From NCBI RefSeq assembly GCF_023028225.1, contig NZ_CP095483.1:1-64000 (forward strand): a DNA stretch of 64,000 bases. The letters are read 5' to 3'. The translations under genes and the position numbers were made by a program. The notes beneath the pieces were generated by a model. The model was given only the letters and a program-made list of their open reading frames with translations. It was not told where the DNA came from and did not search any database. Source of the stretch: Halorientalis litorea. GTDB taxonomy: Archaea; Halobacteriota; Halobacteria; Halobacteriales; Haloarculaceae. Below, piece by piece: positions 32,753 to 41,618 of the stretch; position 1 is the first letter of the stretch, and each line of letters opens with the position of its first letter.

Positions 32753-34396
32753 ATGGACCTCATCACTACGTTGAGCGTGCTGGTACTCAACGCGCTGGCG
32801 TCCGCACTCTTAGCATGGCGGACGTGGACAGCTTACCAGTCCAGAGAACAGCCCAGCGCGACTCCGTTTATATTCCTTCTCGCGACGCTGACATTGTGGG
32901 CGATCTGTTCTCTCGGCTCGGAAGTCCCCGGCGTGTCGACTGTAGGCCCCCTTTCGTCGGCCCTCGATCTCGTTCAGCTCGGTGCCAGCCTGATAGTCCC
33001 CGGAATCTGGACAATATACTCGCTCACTTACACTGGTCGTGGAACTGGACTGACGACAAAGCGAATCGTCCTGTTAGCTGGCATCGCACTCCCAGTGGTG
33101 ATTAGTGGCATCTACATCGCGCTCGGCCCTTCCGAGACGGAACTCGAACGAACGCTCGCTCCGCTAATCGGTTGGGAGATACTCTACCTCTTCGCTCTGT
33201 TCCTGTACGGAACGTATCTGCTCGTCGGTCTCGGCGGGAGCCACCCTCGCGTCTCGAACACACAAGTGGCTGTTTTGACAACCGGCATCGCCGCGCCGTA
33301 CCTCGCAGTTATGGCCGACGCCACCCCCGACTACGTTACGAACACGACTGCGGGATTGCTGCTCTCCGGCGTGTTGCTATCCGTCGCTGTGCGACGGTAT
33401 CCGGTAATGACCGGCTTCCCGAAGGCCGATTACGTAGCCCGGACGCGCGTGGTCGAAACCTTACAGGAGGTACTCGTCGTCCTCGACTGGGACGACCACA
33501 TTCTCGACGTCAACGAGGCGACGGCGGAGCTATTCGACCGGGCTGCGGAGACGATGATTGGCGAACCGATTCGGTCGGTCGTCGACGGTCTCGATGGGAC
33601 CGAACTTCACACGGGAGCGACAGGAACAGTCGCGCTCCGAACGTCGAAAGGCCGCCGACAGTTCCAATTTAGCGTCTCTGCGGTTAACGAAACCGAGACG
33701 GACGACGAAAGCGACCCAGTCGCCAGGACCGTGCTCTTTCGTGACATCACCGACCGGCAAACCAGAGAACAACGACTCGCGGTTCTCAACCGCACACTCC
33801 GACACAACGTGCGAAATAACTTGGATGTCGTACTCGCGTACGCTGACCGTATCGACGACGAGGAGCTACAGAACGGGATTCGAGAGAGTACGACGGACCT
33901 TCTCGAACTGAGTAAAAAAGTTAGAGACGCGCAAGCGGTCATGACTGAGACCACCGAATCACCGGAACCCATCGACCTGAGCGACGTAGTGAGTACCGTC
34001 GCTGATGGGCTTCGAACCGACGACCGTCCGGGCAACATCTCGGTCGAGTGTCCCGACGAAGTGTTGATTTCTTCTCACCGGAGTGTGATTCGACAAGTCC
34101 TCCAAGAACTGGTCGGAAATTCGCTCGAACACGCGTCTGCGGACTCACCACACGTCGAAATCAGCGTCCGAGAGACATCCGATGGGACTGTCGAAATCAC
34201 CATCGCGGACGATGGACCCGGGCTCCCCGAGCGGGAACGGGAGATTCTCGCTGCCGGAACCGAGACACAACTCAAGCACGCACAAGGTATCGGCCTCTGG
34301 TTCGTCAATTGGGCGATTACTCAACTAGGTGGAACGGTTCAGTTCCGAGAGAACGACCCTGAAGGCAGTATCGTCACCATTCGTCTCTACCGGTAA
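32753..34396 (+). CDS. 7TM-type membrane sensor histidine kinase with PAS domain
   Basis: 547 aa. Residues 1-220 hold seven membrane spans of the histidine-kinase N-terminal 7TM type (for example TPFIFLLATLTLWAICSLGSEVPG and ILYLFALFLYGTYLLVGLGG). A PAS domain follows (LVVLDWDDHILDVNEATAELFDRA). The phospho-acceptor His is near residue 350 in RTLRHNVRNNLDVVLAYADRI. HATPase motifs are LQELVGNSLEHA, IADDGPGLPERE and QGIGLWFVNWAI. It is membrane-anchored and may sense a lipophilic or membrane cue. No cognate regulator is adjacent; the HalX gene 0.8 kb away is a candidate. Confidence 0.92.
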   Translation: MDLITTLSVLVLNALASALLAWRTWTAYQSREQPSATPFIFLLATLTLWAICSLGSEVPGVSTVGPLSSALDLVQLGASLIVPGIWTIYSLTYTGRGTGLTTKRIVLLAGIALPVVISGIYIALGPSETELERTLAPLIGWEILYLFALFLYGTYLLVGLGGSHPRVSNTQVAVLTTGIAAPYLAVMADATPDYVTNTTAGLLLSGVLLSVAVRRYPVMTGFPKADYVARTRVVETLQEVLVVLDWDDHILDVNEATAELFDRAAETMIGEPIRSVVDGLDGTELHTGATGTVALRTSKGRRQFQFSVSAVNETETDDESDPVARTVLFRDITDRQTREQRLAVLNRTLRHNVRNNLDVVLAYADRIDDEELQNGIRESTTDLLELSKKVRDAQAVMTETTESPEPIDLSDVVSTVADGLRTDDRPGNISVECPDEVLISSHRSVIRQVLQELVGNSLEHASADSPHVEISVRETSDGTVEITIADDGPGLPEREREILAAGTETQLKHAQGIGLWFVNWAITQLGGTVQFRENDPEGSIVTIRLYR

Positions 34397-34493
34397 TCGA
34401 ACTGGATTTTCACAGGGTAGACTTCGATTTCACTGTTTCAGTCGGTGAAACGCGGGACTCACAACTTTTGATGTAGTGCCTCAGTAGCTACAC

Positions 34494-34943
34494 ATGCAAC
34501 CCACCGATATCCTGTTTCTGATCGGATACGCGGTAATCGGAGTTGGCGTCTTCTCCGTGGCGTGTAGCCCAGTACTCGGCATACAAAGTGTACGAGCACG
34601 AATCGAGGAGTGGCCGGGACATCGACTCTCGTTCAACTACATCCTGATCGTCGGTAGCGTGCTGGTCAGCCACTATTTGTTACTGGCCGCAACGTGGCAA
34701 CCACTCGATATGACCAATCACGTTGGTCGCGCCGTCGGCATCATCGTCGGGTACCCGGTTGTCCTGTGGCTAGCCGGCACTGTCGTGCTTCGCCTGCGGA
34801 GTCGGCGACGGCCTGCGTCACCACGGATGACGTTACGAACTGTCGGTGCTTTGGGTGTCGGTACTATCCTGTACATTTTCGCTAGCATCGCACTGTCGTT
34901 CGTCGTCCTTCTCATCGGCATCTTCACCTCACTCCCGACGTAG
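34494..34943 (+). CDS. Hypothetical membrane protein (4 spans)
   Basis: 149 aa with four membrane spans: near 4-24 (ILFLIGYAVIGVGVFSVACS), 45-65 (FNYILIVGSVLVSHYLLLAA), 75-97 (AVGIIVGYPVVLWLAGTVVL) and 118-145. An Arg-rich cytoplasmic loop RLRSRRRPASPRMTLR lies before the last span. No family recognised. It follows the 7TM kinase gene on the same strand after 97 bp, so it may be cotranscribed with it. Confidence 0.65.
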   Translation: MQPTDILFLIGYAVIGVGVFSVACSPVLGIQSVRARIEEWPGHRLSFNYILIVGSVLVSHYLLLAATWQPLDMTNHVGRAVGIIVGYPVVLWLAGTVVLRLRSRRRPASPRMTLRTVGALGVGTILYIFASIALSFVVLLIGIFTSLPT

Positions 34944-35044
34944 AGACACTGGCGACAGTCCTCCTTTTCGCACGGTTTCATCGTCAGCAACACAGTGTGT
35001 CGGATTAACTTCTCTCCGTGCGTACCTACGGACCGTCCTCCAAA

Positions 35045-35530
35045 ATGAACAGCGAACGACGCCTCGAAACTAGCCCTCTCACCCGGCGACAACTTCTGGC
35101 AACGAGTGGAACAGTGATGTCGACAGCGATGGCTGGATGCTCGACAGTAGTGGACATCATTGGGGACCAAATCCTCGAAGATGTCAACATATTCAACCAG
35201 CTGAATCGTGACGTCAGCGGGAGCATCGAGGTCACCGCCCCGGACGGCGACAGTGCCCTCGACGAGAGCTTCAGCCTTCCCCCAGTCGAAGCAGACGGCG
35301 AAAGCAATACTGTGACCTACAGTGACGTGTGGACCGACAGCGGTGAGTACGAGGTCGAGATAGAACTCACAAACACCGAAATCGAGAGTACCTCACAGGC
35401 AAGCGAGTCGATACGTATTACTGATACCGACGAACAGATGGCTGCCATCGCGCTCGGTGGGCCAGATATCGACGAGCCGATCGCCATCCGCGTCGGAAAA
35501 GAAATGACGGACTTCTCTCAGGAAGAGTAA
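35045..35530 (+). CDS. Tat-exported lipoprotein
   Basis: 161 aa from ATG 35045. Twin-arginine motif TRRQLLATSG at residues 13-22, a hydrophobic stretch, then lipobox MAGC, so the mature protein should be lipid-anchored on the cell surface from the cysteine. The mature part is acidic and beta-rich (DVSGSIEVTAPDGDSALDESF, YEVEIELTNTEIES), reminiscent of an immunoglobulin-like domain. No known binding motif. Its neighbours are the 34494 membrane protein upstream and an opposing membrane gene downstream. Confidence 0.78.
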   Translation: MNSERRLETSPLTRRQLLATSGTVMSTAMAGCSTVVDIIGDQILEDVNIFNQLNRDVSGSIEVTAPDGDSALDESFSLPPVEADGESNTVTYSDVWTDSGEYEVEIELTNTEIESTSQASESIRITDTDEQMAAIALGGPDIDEPIAIRVGKEMTDFSQEE

Positions 35531-35601
35531 CCGAGTGGCGTCTCGGCCCGGACGATACGGGCAGGTCGACGCTCGTCGCCTACGACGGCTTCCGGGAGCG
35601 T

Positions 35602-36249
35602 TCAAGCCGCGATACTGTACTGTTCGTCGCGCCCGACGACCACGTACCCCTGTGCTCTGAGGGCTTCGTCTCGGTATCGAGTCGCGACGTACCGCTGTGG
35701 GAGGCGACGAAGACCGAACCGCCGGTTCGTCGTGTACTCGTACTCGACTATCGTTTTGCTGTCCTTCGTCTCGACGGTTGCGACGTACGTGGACCACGGC
35801 TGGCCGCCAACTGTGACTTCCAATTCGACTTGGCGTTCACCGCTCGGCACGCGAACGGTCCGCGTATCGACCGTCACTTCGACCGAACGCAACCCGAGCA
35901 GATACGTGAGCCGGTACGTGACCGCCCCGTCCTCCGCGGTTATCTCGTCTGCGATGCCCCACTGAAACACGAGAACCGGCGGTGTCGGACCCGTGAAGGA
36001 TTCGACCACGGCCTCGGACTGTTCGTCAGTTCGGAGACGAACGTTGCCGCGTGGCTGAACGAGTGGTGCGCGGGTTACGACGACGAGACCCGCTCCGACC
36101 AGAATCGCCGGGACCAGTGATGTCGCGAGATACGTGCCGAGAAAGACACTCACGACGAGGACCGTCAATAGGCCGCTCGCCGTACGCTCACGACGAAGGT
36201 ACTGTTTTGCAACGTTGCGAGCCGCTTGTGGTCGGTCGACATCTTGCAT
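35602..36249 (-). CDS. Hypothetical membrane-anchored protein
   Basis: 215 aa from the ATG at 36249; a GTG at 36258 is the only longer start. Two adjacent N-terminal membrane spans (residues about 25-60, LLTVLVVSVFLGTYLATSLVPAILVGAGLVVV) are followed by a soluble beta-rich region ending VATRYRDEALRAQGYVVVGRDEQYSIAA. I know similar haloarchaeal proteins without assigned function. The soluble face is probably cytoplasmic, as there is no signal peptide. Confidence 0.65.
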   Translation of the reverse strand: MQDVDRPQAARNVAKQYLRRERTASGLLTVLVVSVFLGTYLATSLVPAILVGAGLVVVTRAPLVQPRGNVRLRTDEQSEAVVESFTGPTPPVLVFQWGIADEITAEDGAVTYRLTYLLGLRSVEVTVDTRTVRVPSGERQVELEVTVGGQPWSTYVATVETKDSKTIVEYEYTTNRRFGLRRLPQRYVATRYRDEALRAQGYVVVGRDEQYSIAA

Positions 36250-36960
36250 GGAGGGCACGACGAACCTTCTCGCGACACGCTATTGTGACTGTTGAAGTCT
36301 TCTGTCTCCTTGGCAGAGTGCCGCGACTCCCGAAACAGGGAACGCTGACGGACGGCCATCGAACTGGCCGAACGTTGCATTGAAAACGTCCTCGTCCTCA
36401 ATAAGCGGAACTCGTGACGAGGAGTCACTCACCGGCGGACTCGGCGCGCTCCCAACTGTCCTTCGATGGCCGTCACCTCGTTTTATTGGTACGTTACGAA
36501 TCGCGTCACTGGAGACGCGCTGGCCGAAAAAGAGGACGAGAGGCAGTACGCAGTCTGTGGAACGTACTGGCCGCGGGCTACCCGGCCGACGACGGCATCA
36601 AAAGGGGGATAGTGGGGGGCTTGGCGGAGCCCAAATCAGGGTGGCTGGATACGTGCCGCCTCCAGCCGTGGCGGGGCAGCGGAAGTGTGTCGACAGGCGC
36701 GTCTGTGTGTGTCCGTCGGATATTTCCGTCGTTCGCCTCCGACCGGCATGTACACGTGCCGGTGGAACAGTAATCAACCCCACCCGAGGGTTTCCGACTC
36801 TGAAACACGCCGGGTCGTTGCCCCTCTTTGATGCTCGACTCCCGTCCGGATCGAACCAAACCGAACGTGCGTTCGTTACCCCGCCGAGGAGGGCTTGACG
36901 TTGTTCGGCGACCTCATCACACTCGAAAGTCGAGAACGCCCCTCCCACTGCATATGATTG
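36250..36960. other. Gene-free stretch at the edge of the rearranged zone
   Basis: 711 bp with no convincing frame on either strand and no recognised repeat. It lies directly before the decayed toxin-antitoxin pair and is probably debris of lost genes. Confidence 0.45.
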
Positions 36961-37158
36961 GATTCTCCCGGAAAGGTACTGTTCCGAGAGACCGAGGGCG
37001 ACGAGGTGGTCGTCGAACACGTCCGCTCGCCGGGTGAGATGCGCGGCTTTGCCGCCCGCAGCGAAGCGTCCACCGACAGGCCCGCGACCGAGGTCCTCTA
37101 GGAGAAGCGCGAACAGGAACGAGAGGAACGTGACGCGCAGTTCCCTCCGGAGGAGTGA
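36961..37158 (+). pseudogene. Remnant of a VapB/AbrB-type antitoxin with an in-frame amber codon
   Basis: In this frame the DNA reads DSPGKVLFRETEGDEVVVEH, then VRSPGEMRGFAARSEASTDR, then PATEVL, TAG at 37099-37101, then EKREQEREERDAQFPPEE and TGA. A TGA also lies two codons before the start of the homologous stretch, so the 5' part is lost. The PGEMRGFAAR...ATEVL-x-EKRE pattern is one I recognise from haloarchaeal antitoxins preceding PIN toxins. The next gene starts on its stop codon. Confidence 0.65.
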
Positions 37159-37466
37159 TGATGGTCCCTGACAGTGTCGTCTCTGACGCTGAGCCGCTGA
37201 TTGCACACGCTGATGATGAACCCGGGAGCGACGTGGTTGAGGAGTATCTCGACTGGCTCACCGATCTCGGAATCGAGACCGTGGAGGTCGGTGACTCCTG
37301 GCGGGAGGCCTCAGAGTACATTCTTAGGTACGACCCAGCACTCAGTGACTCCTCTGCACTGGAGACCGCTGAAGCGGCCGAGGCGACGCTCCTAGTCGGC
37401 GGTGACGGCGACTATGACGAAGTCTCCGATGTCCCAGTAGAGCGGTTCCGTGACGGCTCCGCATAG
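37158..37466 (+). pseudogene. VapC-type PIN toxin with an internal deletion
   Basis: 102 aa: N-terminus VPDSVVSDAEPLIAHADDEPG with the first PIN acidic residue, and the C-terminal half WLTDLGIETVEVGDSWREAS then LETAEAAEATLLVGGDGDYDEV with the last acidic cluster. The expected middle (about 25-50 residues with the conserved Glu helix) is missing. The join EEYLDWL could have arisen by recombination between two EYLD-like words. SSALETAEA replaces the family's usual DSFALATA, removing another active-site Asp. Probably inactive. It overlaps the antitoxin remnant at ATGA-type spacing. Confidence 0.65.
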
Positions 37467-37622
37467 ATGACTGAAGACGTCGATGCCGCGGGTCCCCGAC
37501 CCGAGGGGCACTACCAAATCGCTCGGGGTGCGGAGTGGCACTACGTGACTGACAACTTCGCAGAGACGATATCGCTCGGCCCGGCGACGATTGGCCCCTT
37601 TCGTTCACGCCTGAAGGTCTGA
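37467..37622 (+). CDS. Short open frame after the decayed toxin (51 aa)
   Basis: ATG immediately follows the toxin stop. The protein MTEDVDAAGPRPEGHYQIAR onward, ending IGPFRSRLKV, has ordinary haloarchaeal composition, with a run GAEWHYVTDNFAETISLGPATIG that looks structured. No family recognised. It may be a real small gene or a fragment; position suggests a third gene of the old module. Confidence 0.35.
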   Translation: MTEDVDAAGPRPEGHYQIARGAEWHYVTDNFAETISLGPATIGPFRSRLKV

Positions 37623-37869
37623 TCGGAACTTAAGACCAACTATCTTATCGACACGGCCACAGTTTCGGAGGGTCGAACTGATGCGTGCCTTTTTTCGCCG
37701 CCAGTAGGGGTGAGTCATCCGTTCAGTACGTCCGTGTGTTGACCGGATACTTCATTTACGACTCTGAATAGAGAAACTGTTTGACAAACACATAGGGTGT
37801 CATAGAACAGTTACCATACCCTGCCAGTCCACACGGACTGAATTGCTCGGTACAGACTGGAGACAGACT

Positions 37870-38217
37870 ATGGAATACGTTTTAATTATCCAAACGCTTT
37901 ATCAGGTCGAACTCTTGCTCAAACGTATGAACGGACTTCCACGGATGATGTTTCGTGAGCCAGATGGACGAAGGAAGGGGTTTTTGTTCTTTTCTTTGTC
38001 CTTCGTATGCCTTCTTTCGTGGGTGTATACCGCTGTCATACTTGATGGTCCCCACTTCTTCTTATTTATGGGAATTGCGCTTGGATTCACCGGACTCGCC
38101 GAATCGCTACCTCCGGACCAACGACGTTCAGCAGGAGTATTTCGAATAGTAGCCGTTGGGATCCTCCTCGTCTTCCTCACCCTGCTCGCATCAGTTCCAG
38201 ATTTATTATTAGGGTAG
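37870..38217 (+). CDS. Hypothetical membrane protein (3-4 spans)
   Basis: 115 aa from ATG 37870. A short N-terminal amphipathic segment MEYVLIIQTLYQVELLLKRM is followed by spans near 40-60, 64-80 and 92-112. No recognised domain. Codon use and AT content are higher than in the first 35 kb, in line with the accessory character of this zone. Confidence 0.5.
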   Translation: MEYVLIIQTLYQVELLLKRMNGLPRMMFREPDGRRKGFLFFSLSFVCLLSWVYTAVILDGPHFFLFMGIALGFTGLAESLPPDQRRSAGVFRIVAVGILLVFLTLLASVPDLLLG

Positions 38218-38360
38218 GGAAAATCGCCCGGGTTTGATAGATAACTGGAATATACTGGTGTTCTTCCGAGACGGTCAGTCGATAAGCACGCTTAGTCAGC
38301 AGCGTATTCAACCAATCAACGCTGAAAATAATCGCCTTGTGAAGAGTTCTATGACGCCCT

Positions 38361-38560
38361 CTGAACACAAGGCAACGTACTGGGCCGTAACTGACGACGA
38401 AGATCGACTAGGCGGGTATAGTGGCTACGAACGGGCGACCGTTCTGTTCAACGAGCAACTCGGTGACGAAGACAAGGAGTCGTGGCACGAACACGCCCCC
38501 AGCGAGCCACATCCGAGTGTGGAGAACGAGCAGTGACTGACGAGGACCCGTCAAGGGCGG
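38361..38560 (+). pseudogene. Truncated second copy of the HTH/MazF module
   Basis: EHKATYWAVTDDEDRLGGYS and GYERATVLFNEQLGDEDKES match the C-terminal half of the 49903-50274 antitoxin-like protein nearly residue for residue. The GTGA start of the following toxin is kept (GTGACTGACGAGGACCCG), but the match ends after about six codons. The HTH half and nearly all of the toxin are gone. The sequence then joins a beta-propeller fragment. Confidence 0.8.
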
Positions 38561-39015
38561 TAACACCCATTCCGGACGCCACGAAGACCTCGGTAGCATC
38601 GTCCTCGTCGACCTGTGCAGTATCGAGGTCTTCGCCAGCAGTGTCGGCCTTCCACGCGAGCGAGCCATCGGCGTTCAGCGCGATGGTGAACTCGTTGGTC
38701 CCGACGACAACTTCCTGTCGCCCATCCGCGTCAACGTCACCGACCGCAGGCGCGGCCCAAACCGTCGCGTTCAGCGAGCGGGTCCAGTACACCTCGCCAT
38801 TGCCCCCAGCCACGACGACGTGGCTGTCGATATCGCTCGTGACGATCTCCGGTCCGGGTGCGGCCGTTACCTTGTCAATCGTCGGTTTCGCGTACCCGTA
38901 GGTGGACAGCGGGACGCGGAACTCTTCGGACCCGTCGGCCGCCGAGTAGGCGATGGTGGCGTTGCGGGTCGTGGCCGCGACGACCTCGACCGTCCCGTCG
39001 CCGTCGAGGCACTGG
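38561..39015 (-). pseudogene. Fragment of an FG-GAP/beta-propeller protein
   Basis: Minus-strand frame shows repeated propeller blades: GDGTVEVVAATTRNATIAYS, AAPAVGDVDADGRQEVVVGT and VDEDDATEVFVASGMGVTAL, with the D-x-D-x-(D/G)-G-x-x-E calcium-loop motif. Both ends are cut: no signal peptide, and each end joins unrelated sequence. Intact relatives are large secreted or membrane-anchored proteins. It lies among other truncated genes. Confidence 0.7.
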
Positions 39016-39404
39016 CGACCGGCGACGCGACAAACTGGATTGCTGCCGTACGCGCGTTCGCCCCGACCGTCGTTCCCATCGCCGCGGCGTACGAAGTCGC
39101 GCACAACTACCCGTTCGTCCTCCGGAACCTCGGCCAGCTGCTGACCATGCCCCTCGAGTTCTTCGGGGACGGTGGGGCAACGGTTTCCCTGCTGGGATGG
39201 CTTTCCGTTCCAGTATTCTGGGGTTCACAAGTCCTCCTCATCGTCGGTGGCCACGCCGTCGCAGTCGTCGCCGCCCACCGGGTCGCCGTCAACCGCTACG
39301 AGACGCTCACACTGGCGCGCCGGGGGCACCTTCCGCTCGTCGTCGTGATGGTCGGATACACAGTTCTCTCACTATGGATCGTCTCCCGCCCGTTCGCGTC
39401 GTAG
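39011..39404 (+). pseudogene. C-terminal fragment of a membrane protein
   Basis: From LATGDATNWIAAVRAFAPTV to the stop at 39404 the frame has good codon character and three membrane spans (VPVFWGSQVLLIVGGHAVAVVAAH, HLPLVVVMVGYTVLSLWIV). The upstream part of the same frame is the antisense of the propeller fragment, so the 5' portion of the gene is lost. AAYEVAHNYPFVLRNLGQLL looks like a conserved loop. Original function unknown. Confidence 0.6.
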
Positions 39405-39466
39405 AAGCAACCAAACGGCCGACTGCGCCGGCCGGTTTGAAACGGACTCCCATTCGTCGAGGTCGA

Positions 39467-39817
39467 TCACACGATGTCTTCACGCGAGACTGATCCTGTT
39501 CCGCTCCTGTACACGGCGTAGAGAACTAGCATAGCAGCAAGGAAATCGAGCAAATGTGCGACCACATGGTGAACGGTCATTGGGACAACGCCGAAGACGG
39601 TGCCCCACCCGACGACGGTTCGGGTCGCGAGTGCCCCCAGTGCCAGACAGATCAGCAGGTACCGCCGCTGAAGGCGTTTGGTATACGCGACCACCGAGAG
39701 GGCGAACAGTGATAGCGTTCCGAGCCCGGCAAGGATCAGTCCGGCGACTAATAATGGAGCGAATTCCGGCGCGACCCAGTCCGCAGGGAAATCGACTACG
39801 AGTATATCCAGTACCAT
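39467..39817 (-). CDS. Small membrane protein (DUF7471-like)
   Basis: 116 aa from ATG 39817 (MVLDILVVDFPADW). Three to four spans: PLLVAGLILAGLGTLSLFALSVVAY, YLLICLALGALATRTVVGWGTVFGV, HHVVAHLLDFLAAMLVLYAVYR. I recall this family, DUF7471, from haloarchaeal iron/copper loci beside DUF7405 and DUF7350 genes, remnants of which follow here. It appears intact although its neighbours are broken. Confidence 0.65.
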   Translation of the reverse strand: MVLDILVVDFPADWVAPEFAPLLVAGLILAGLGTLSLFALSVVAYTKRLQRRYLLICLALGALATRTVVGWGTVFGVVPMTVHHVVAHLLDFLAAMLVLYAVYRSGTGSVSREDIV

Positions 39818-39928
39818 GTGTCTCACCTTGTCGTTACAGGGTTGGCGTATTGAGCCACACGGTGGTTCGAGACGGGATTCGACGTTCGCACCAGAACGCA
39901 CATTCCGCGTTCGTCCCTAGCTAACCCG

Positions 39929-40570
39929 ATGTCAGAAGACCGCGACCGTGGGATCTCGCGGCGGGCGTTTACCAAGTCCGCCGTGGCGATCGGGGGACGG
40001 CCGCGCTTTCGGCCTGTCTGGACTGGTTCGGTGGTCCCGACGTACCACAGGGGCCGTCGGACCTGTCGACGCTCCCGACCCGTCAGCACGCCTGGAACGA
40101 CGCCCTCTCGACCGACCAGCACGGCAACGTGGTCACGCCGCGCCACCACGTCCTGCTTCTGGTGAATTACGACGGCAGCGGTCGGCCGTCCGACGGCGAC
40201 CGCGAACAGATCGAACGGGCGTTCCGAAGTCTCGAACACGCCTATCGGCGCGGGAACGACGGTCTCCTCTTTACGGTGGGATATACGCCGTCGTACTTCG
40301 AGCGGTTCGACGGGTCGCTCCCCGAGGCCGTCGACCTGCCGGCACCAGCGGCGATGGCTCCCTTCGAGGACCCCAACTTCGACACGCCCGACGCTATTGT
40401 CCACCTCGCCAGCGACTACTCGCAGGTCGTCCTCGCCGCCGAGGAAGTGCTGAAGGGCAACCAATCGGAACTCAACGGTATCGAGATGAACGGCTCCTTC
40501 GACGGCGTCTTCTCCGTCACGGATCGGCGGACGGGGTTCATCGGCGAGGGGCTCCCGGCCGAACACGACG
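39929..40570 (+). pseudogene. Frameshifted DUF7405-like Tat protein (possible EfeB/DyP-peroxidase analogue)
   Basis: Starts MSEDRDRGISRRAFTKSAVA with a twin-arginine motif. Near the G-run at 39992-39996 the frame shifts by one, and the protein continues TAALSACLDWFGGPDVPQGP, then VTPRHHVLLLVNYDGSG, FTVGYTPSYFERFDGSLPEA and FDTPDAIVHLASDYSQVVLA. It stops matching after TGFIGEGLPAEHDDV. The order and motifs are those I know from a haloarchaeal iron-dependent peroxidase-like family, DUF7405. The C-terminal half with the haem-binding part is deleted. Confidence 0.7.
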
Positions 40571-40801
40571 ATGTCGATGACGGCCACTGTCTCCGGGGGC
40601 GACGAGTCGAAATTCGACGGACCGCTGACCAGCACACTCGACCCCAACCTGAAGTACCACTACGGGGCAGTCGTCGACGGGATCGAGTCCGACGATACCA
40701 TCACGATCACACCCCAATCCGCCCCACAGGTCGCACGCCACGAGGGGTACGAGATGGCGTTTCTCGACATGTCGGAAATGGAGCTAACGGTCGAGAGCTA
40801 G
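40571..40801 (+). pseudogene. C-terminal fragment of a DUF7350-like protein
   Basis: FDGPLTSTLDPNLKYHYGAV then APQVARHEGYEMAFLDMSEM to the stop at 40801. This is the tail of a family I recall from haloarchaeal iron-uptake loci (p19-like, DUF7350). It is joined directly to the DUF7405 fragment in another frame, so one deletion removed the 3' end of one gene and the 5' end of the next. Confidence 0.6.
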
Positions 40802-40925
40802 CATACCGACGGAATATTCATCTCCGTGGACCTCGTTAATTTAGTAGTCGCCTGAGGAGGCGAAGTAGATCGGTGGTGGACTGTTCTCCAGCGTATACTC
40901 TGACCGAATCGACACCGGCGAGCCC

Positions 40926-41483
40926 ATGTTCCCCCGAATCGTCACGCTCCCAGTACAGCCATGCCGCTTCCTCGTTCCCGTCGAGTCCCGTGTCCCCGAC
41001 CGGGAACTCAGAACGAGTGCCTCGTCACTCTCGCCGAATGAATACGAACGCTACGTGGAAGAAGAGGTGTTCCCATTGCTGGACCAGGCACTCAACGAAA
41101 CAGTCCCGAGCGAGTTCCGTGAGAACGAACGGTTCAACGTGCGCGTGATCTACGCCCTTCTCGAACGCGTTGATGAGGAGTATACTGGTAGACTTAACTC
41201 GTCAGGGGCAGTCTAGGGCGTCGACGGGTATCGAGAGTATTGGGATGCCCGCGGGTTCATCCTTCAGGCACAGGAAAACTTCGACGAAGAGATTGCACCA
41301 ACGCTCGGTCAAAACGAGCGCACGGCAATCGACGAACAATTCACTGAACTCCAGGCTCTGGCATCGAGACAGGCATTACCCTCAGAAGTGACTACTGTTA
41401 CTGCCGACTTGCGATCGATGCTTTCGGACACTACGAATGTGTCCACTGCCACAACGCCATCTGGCACCGAGTACCCTCCCTGA
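40926..41483 (+). pseudogene. DUF5059/EfeO-like gene fragment with an in-frame amber codon
   Basis: The frame encodes EYERYVEEEVFPLLDQALNE, FRENERFNVRVIYALLERVD, then TAG at 41214-41216, then in the same frame GVDGYREYWDARGFILQAQE and onward to TGA at 41481-41483. The residue replaced is probably Glu (GAG to TAG). The helical, acidic pattern fits an EfeO/M75-like or DUF5059 protein of iron uptake. The N-terminus is missing or scrambled. Confidence 0.6.
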
Positions 41484-41560
41484 CCATATCTGATCTCTAC
41501 TAAACACCCCATATGCGATTTCAAAGTTTCCAATGGGTGATTTCGGGGGCCTCTCACACA

Positions 41561-41576
41561 TTTAGGCGCACCTAAA
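41561..41576. promoter_or_regulatory. Iron-repressor-like box 1 (TTTAGGCGCACCTAAA)
   Basis: 16-bp palindrome TTTAGG-N4-CCTAAA. It matches the core of DtxR/SirR/Idr-type metal-repressor operators (TTAGG...CCTAA). Centre is 36 bp from box 2. Confidence 0.7.
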
Positions 41577-41596
41577 AGACGTTACGCTTATTGGTT

Positions 41597-41612
41597 TTTA
41601 GGCATACCTAAA
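41597..41612. promoter_or_regulatory. Iron-repressor-like box 2 (TTTAGGCATACCTAAA)
   Basis: Second palindrome, ending 6 bp before the ATG at 41619, so a bound repressor would block the promoter of the downstream operon. Confidence 0.7.
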
Positions 41613-41618
41613 CCATAA

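Noticed and set aside
36600-36800. Possible tRNA or structured RNA in the GC-rich stretch.
   Set aside because: No cloverleaf, anticodon arm or T-loop sequence can be traced; short complementary words only.
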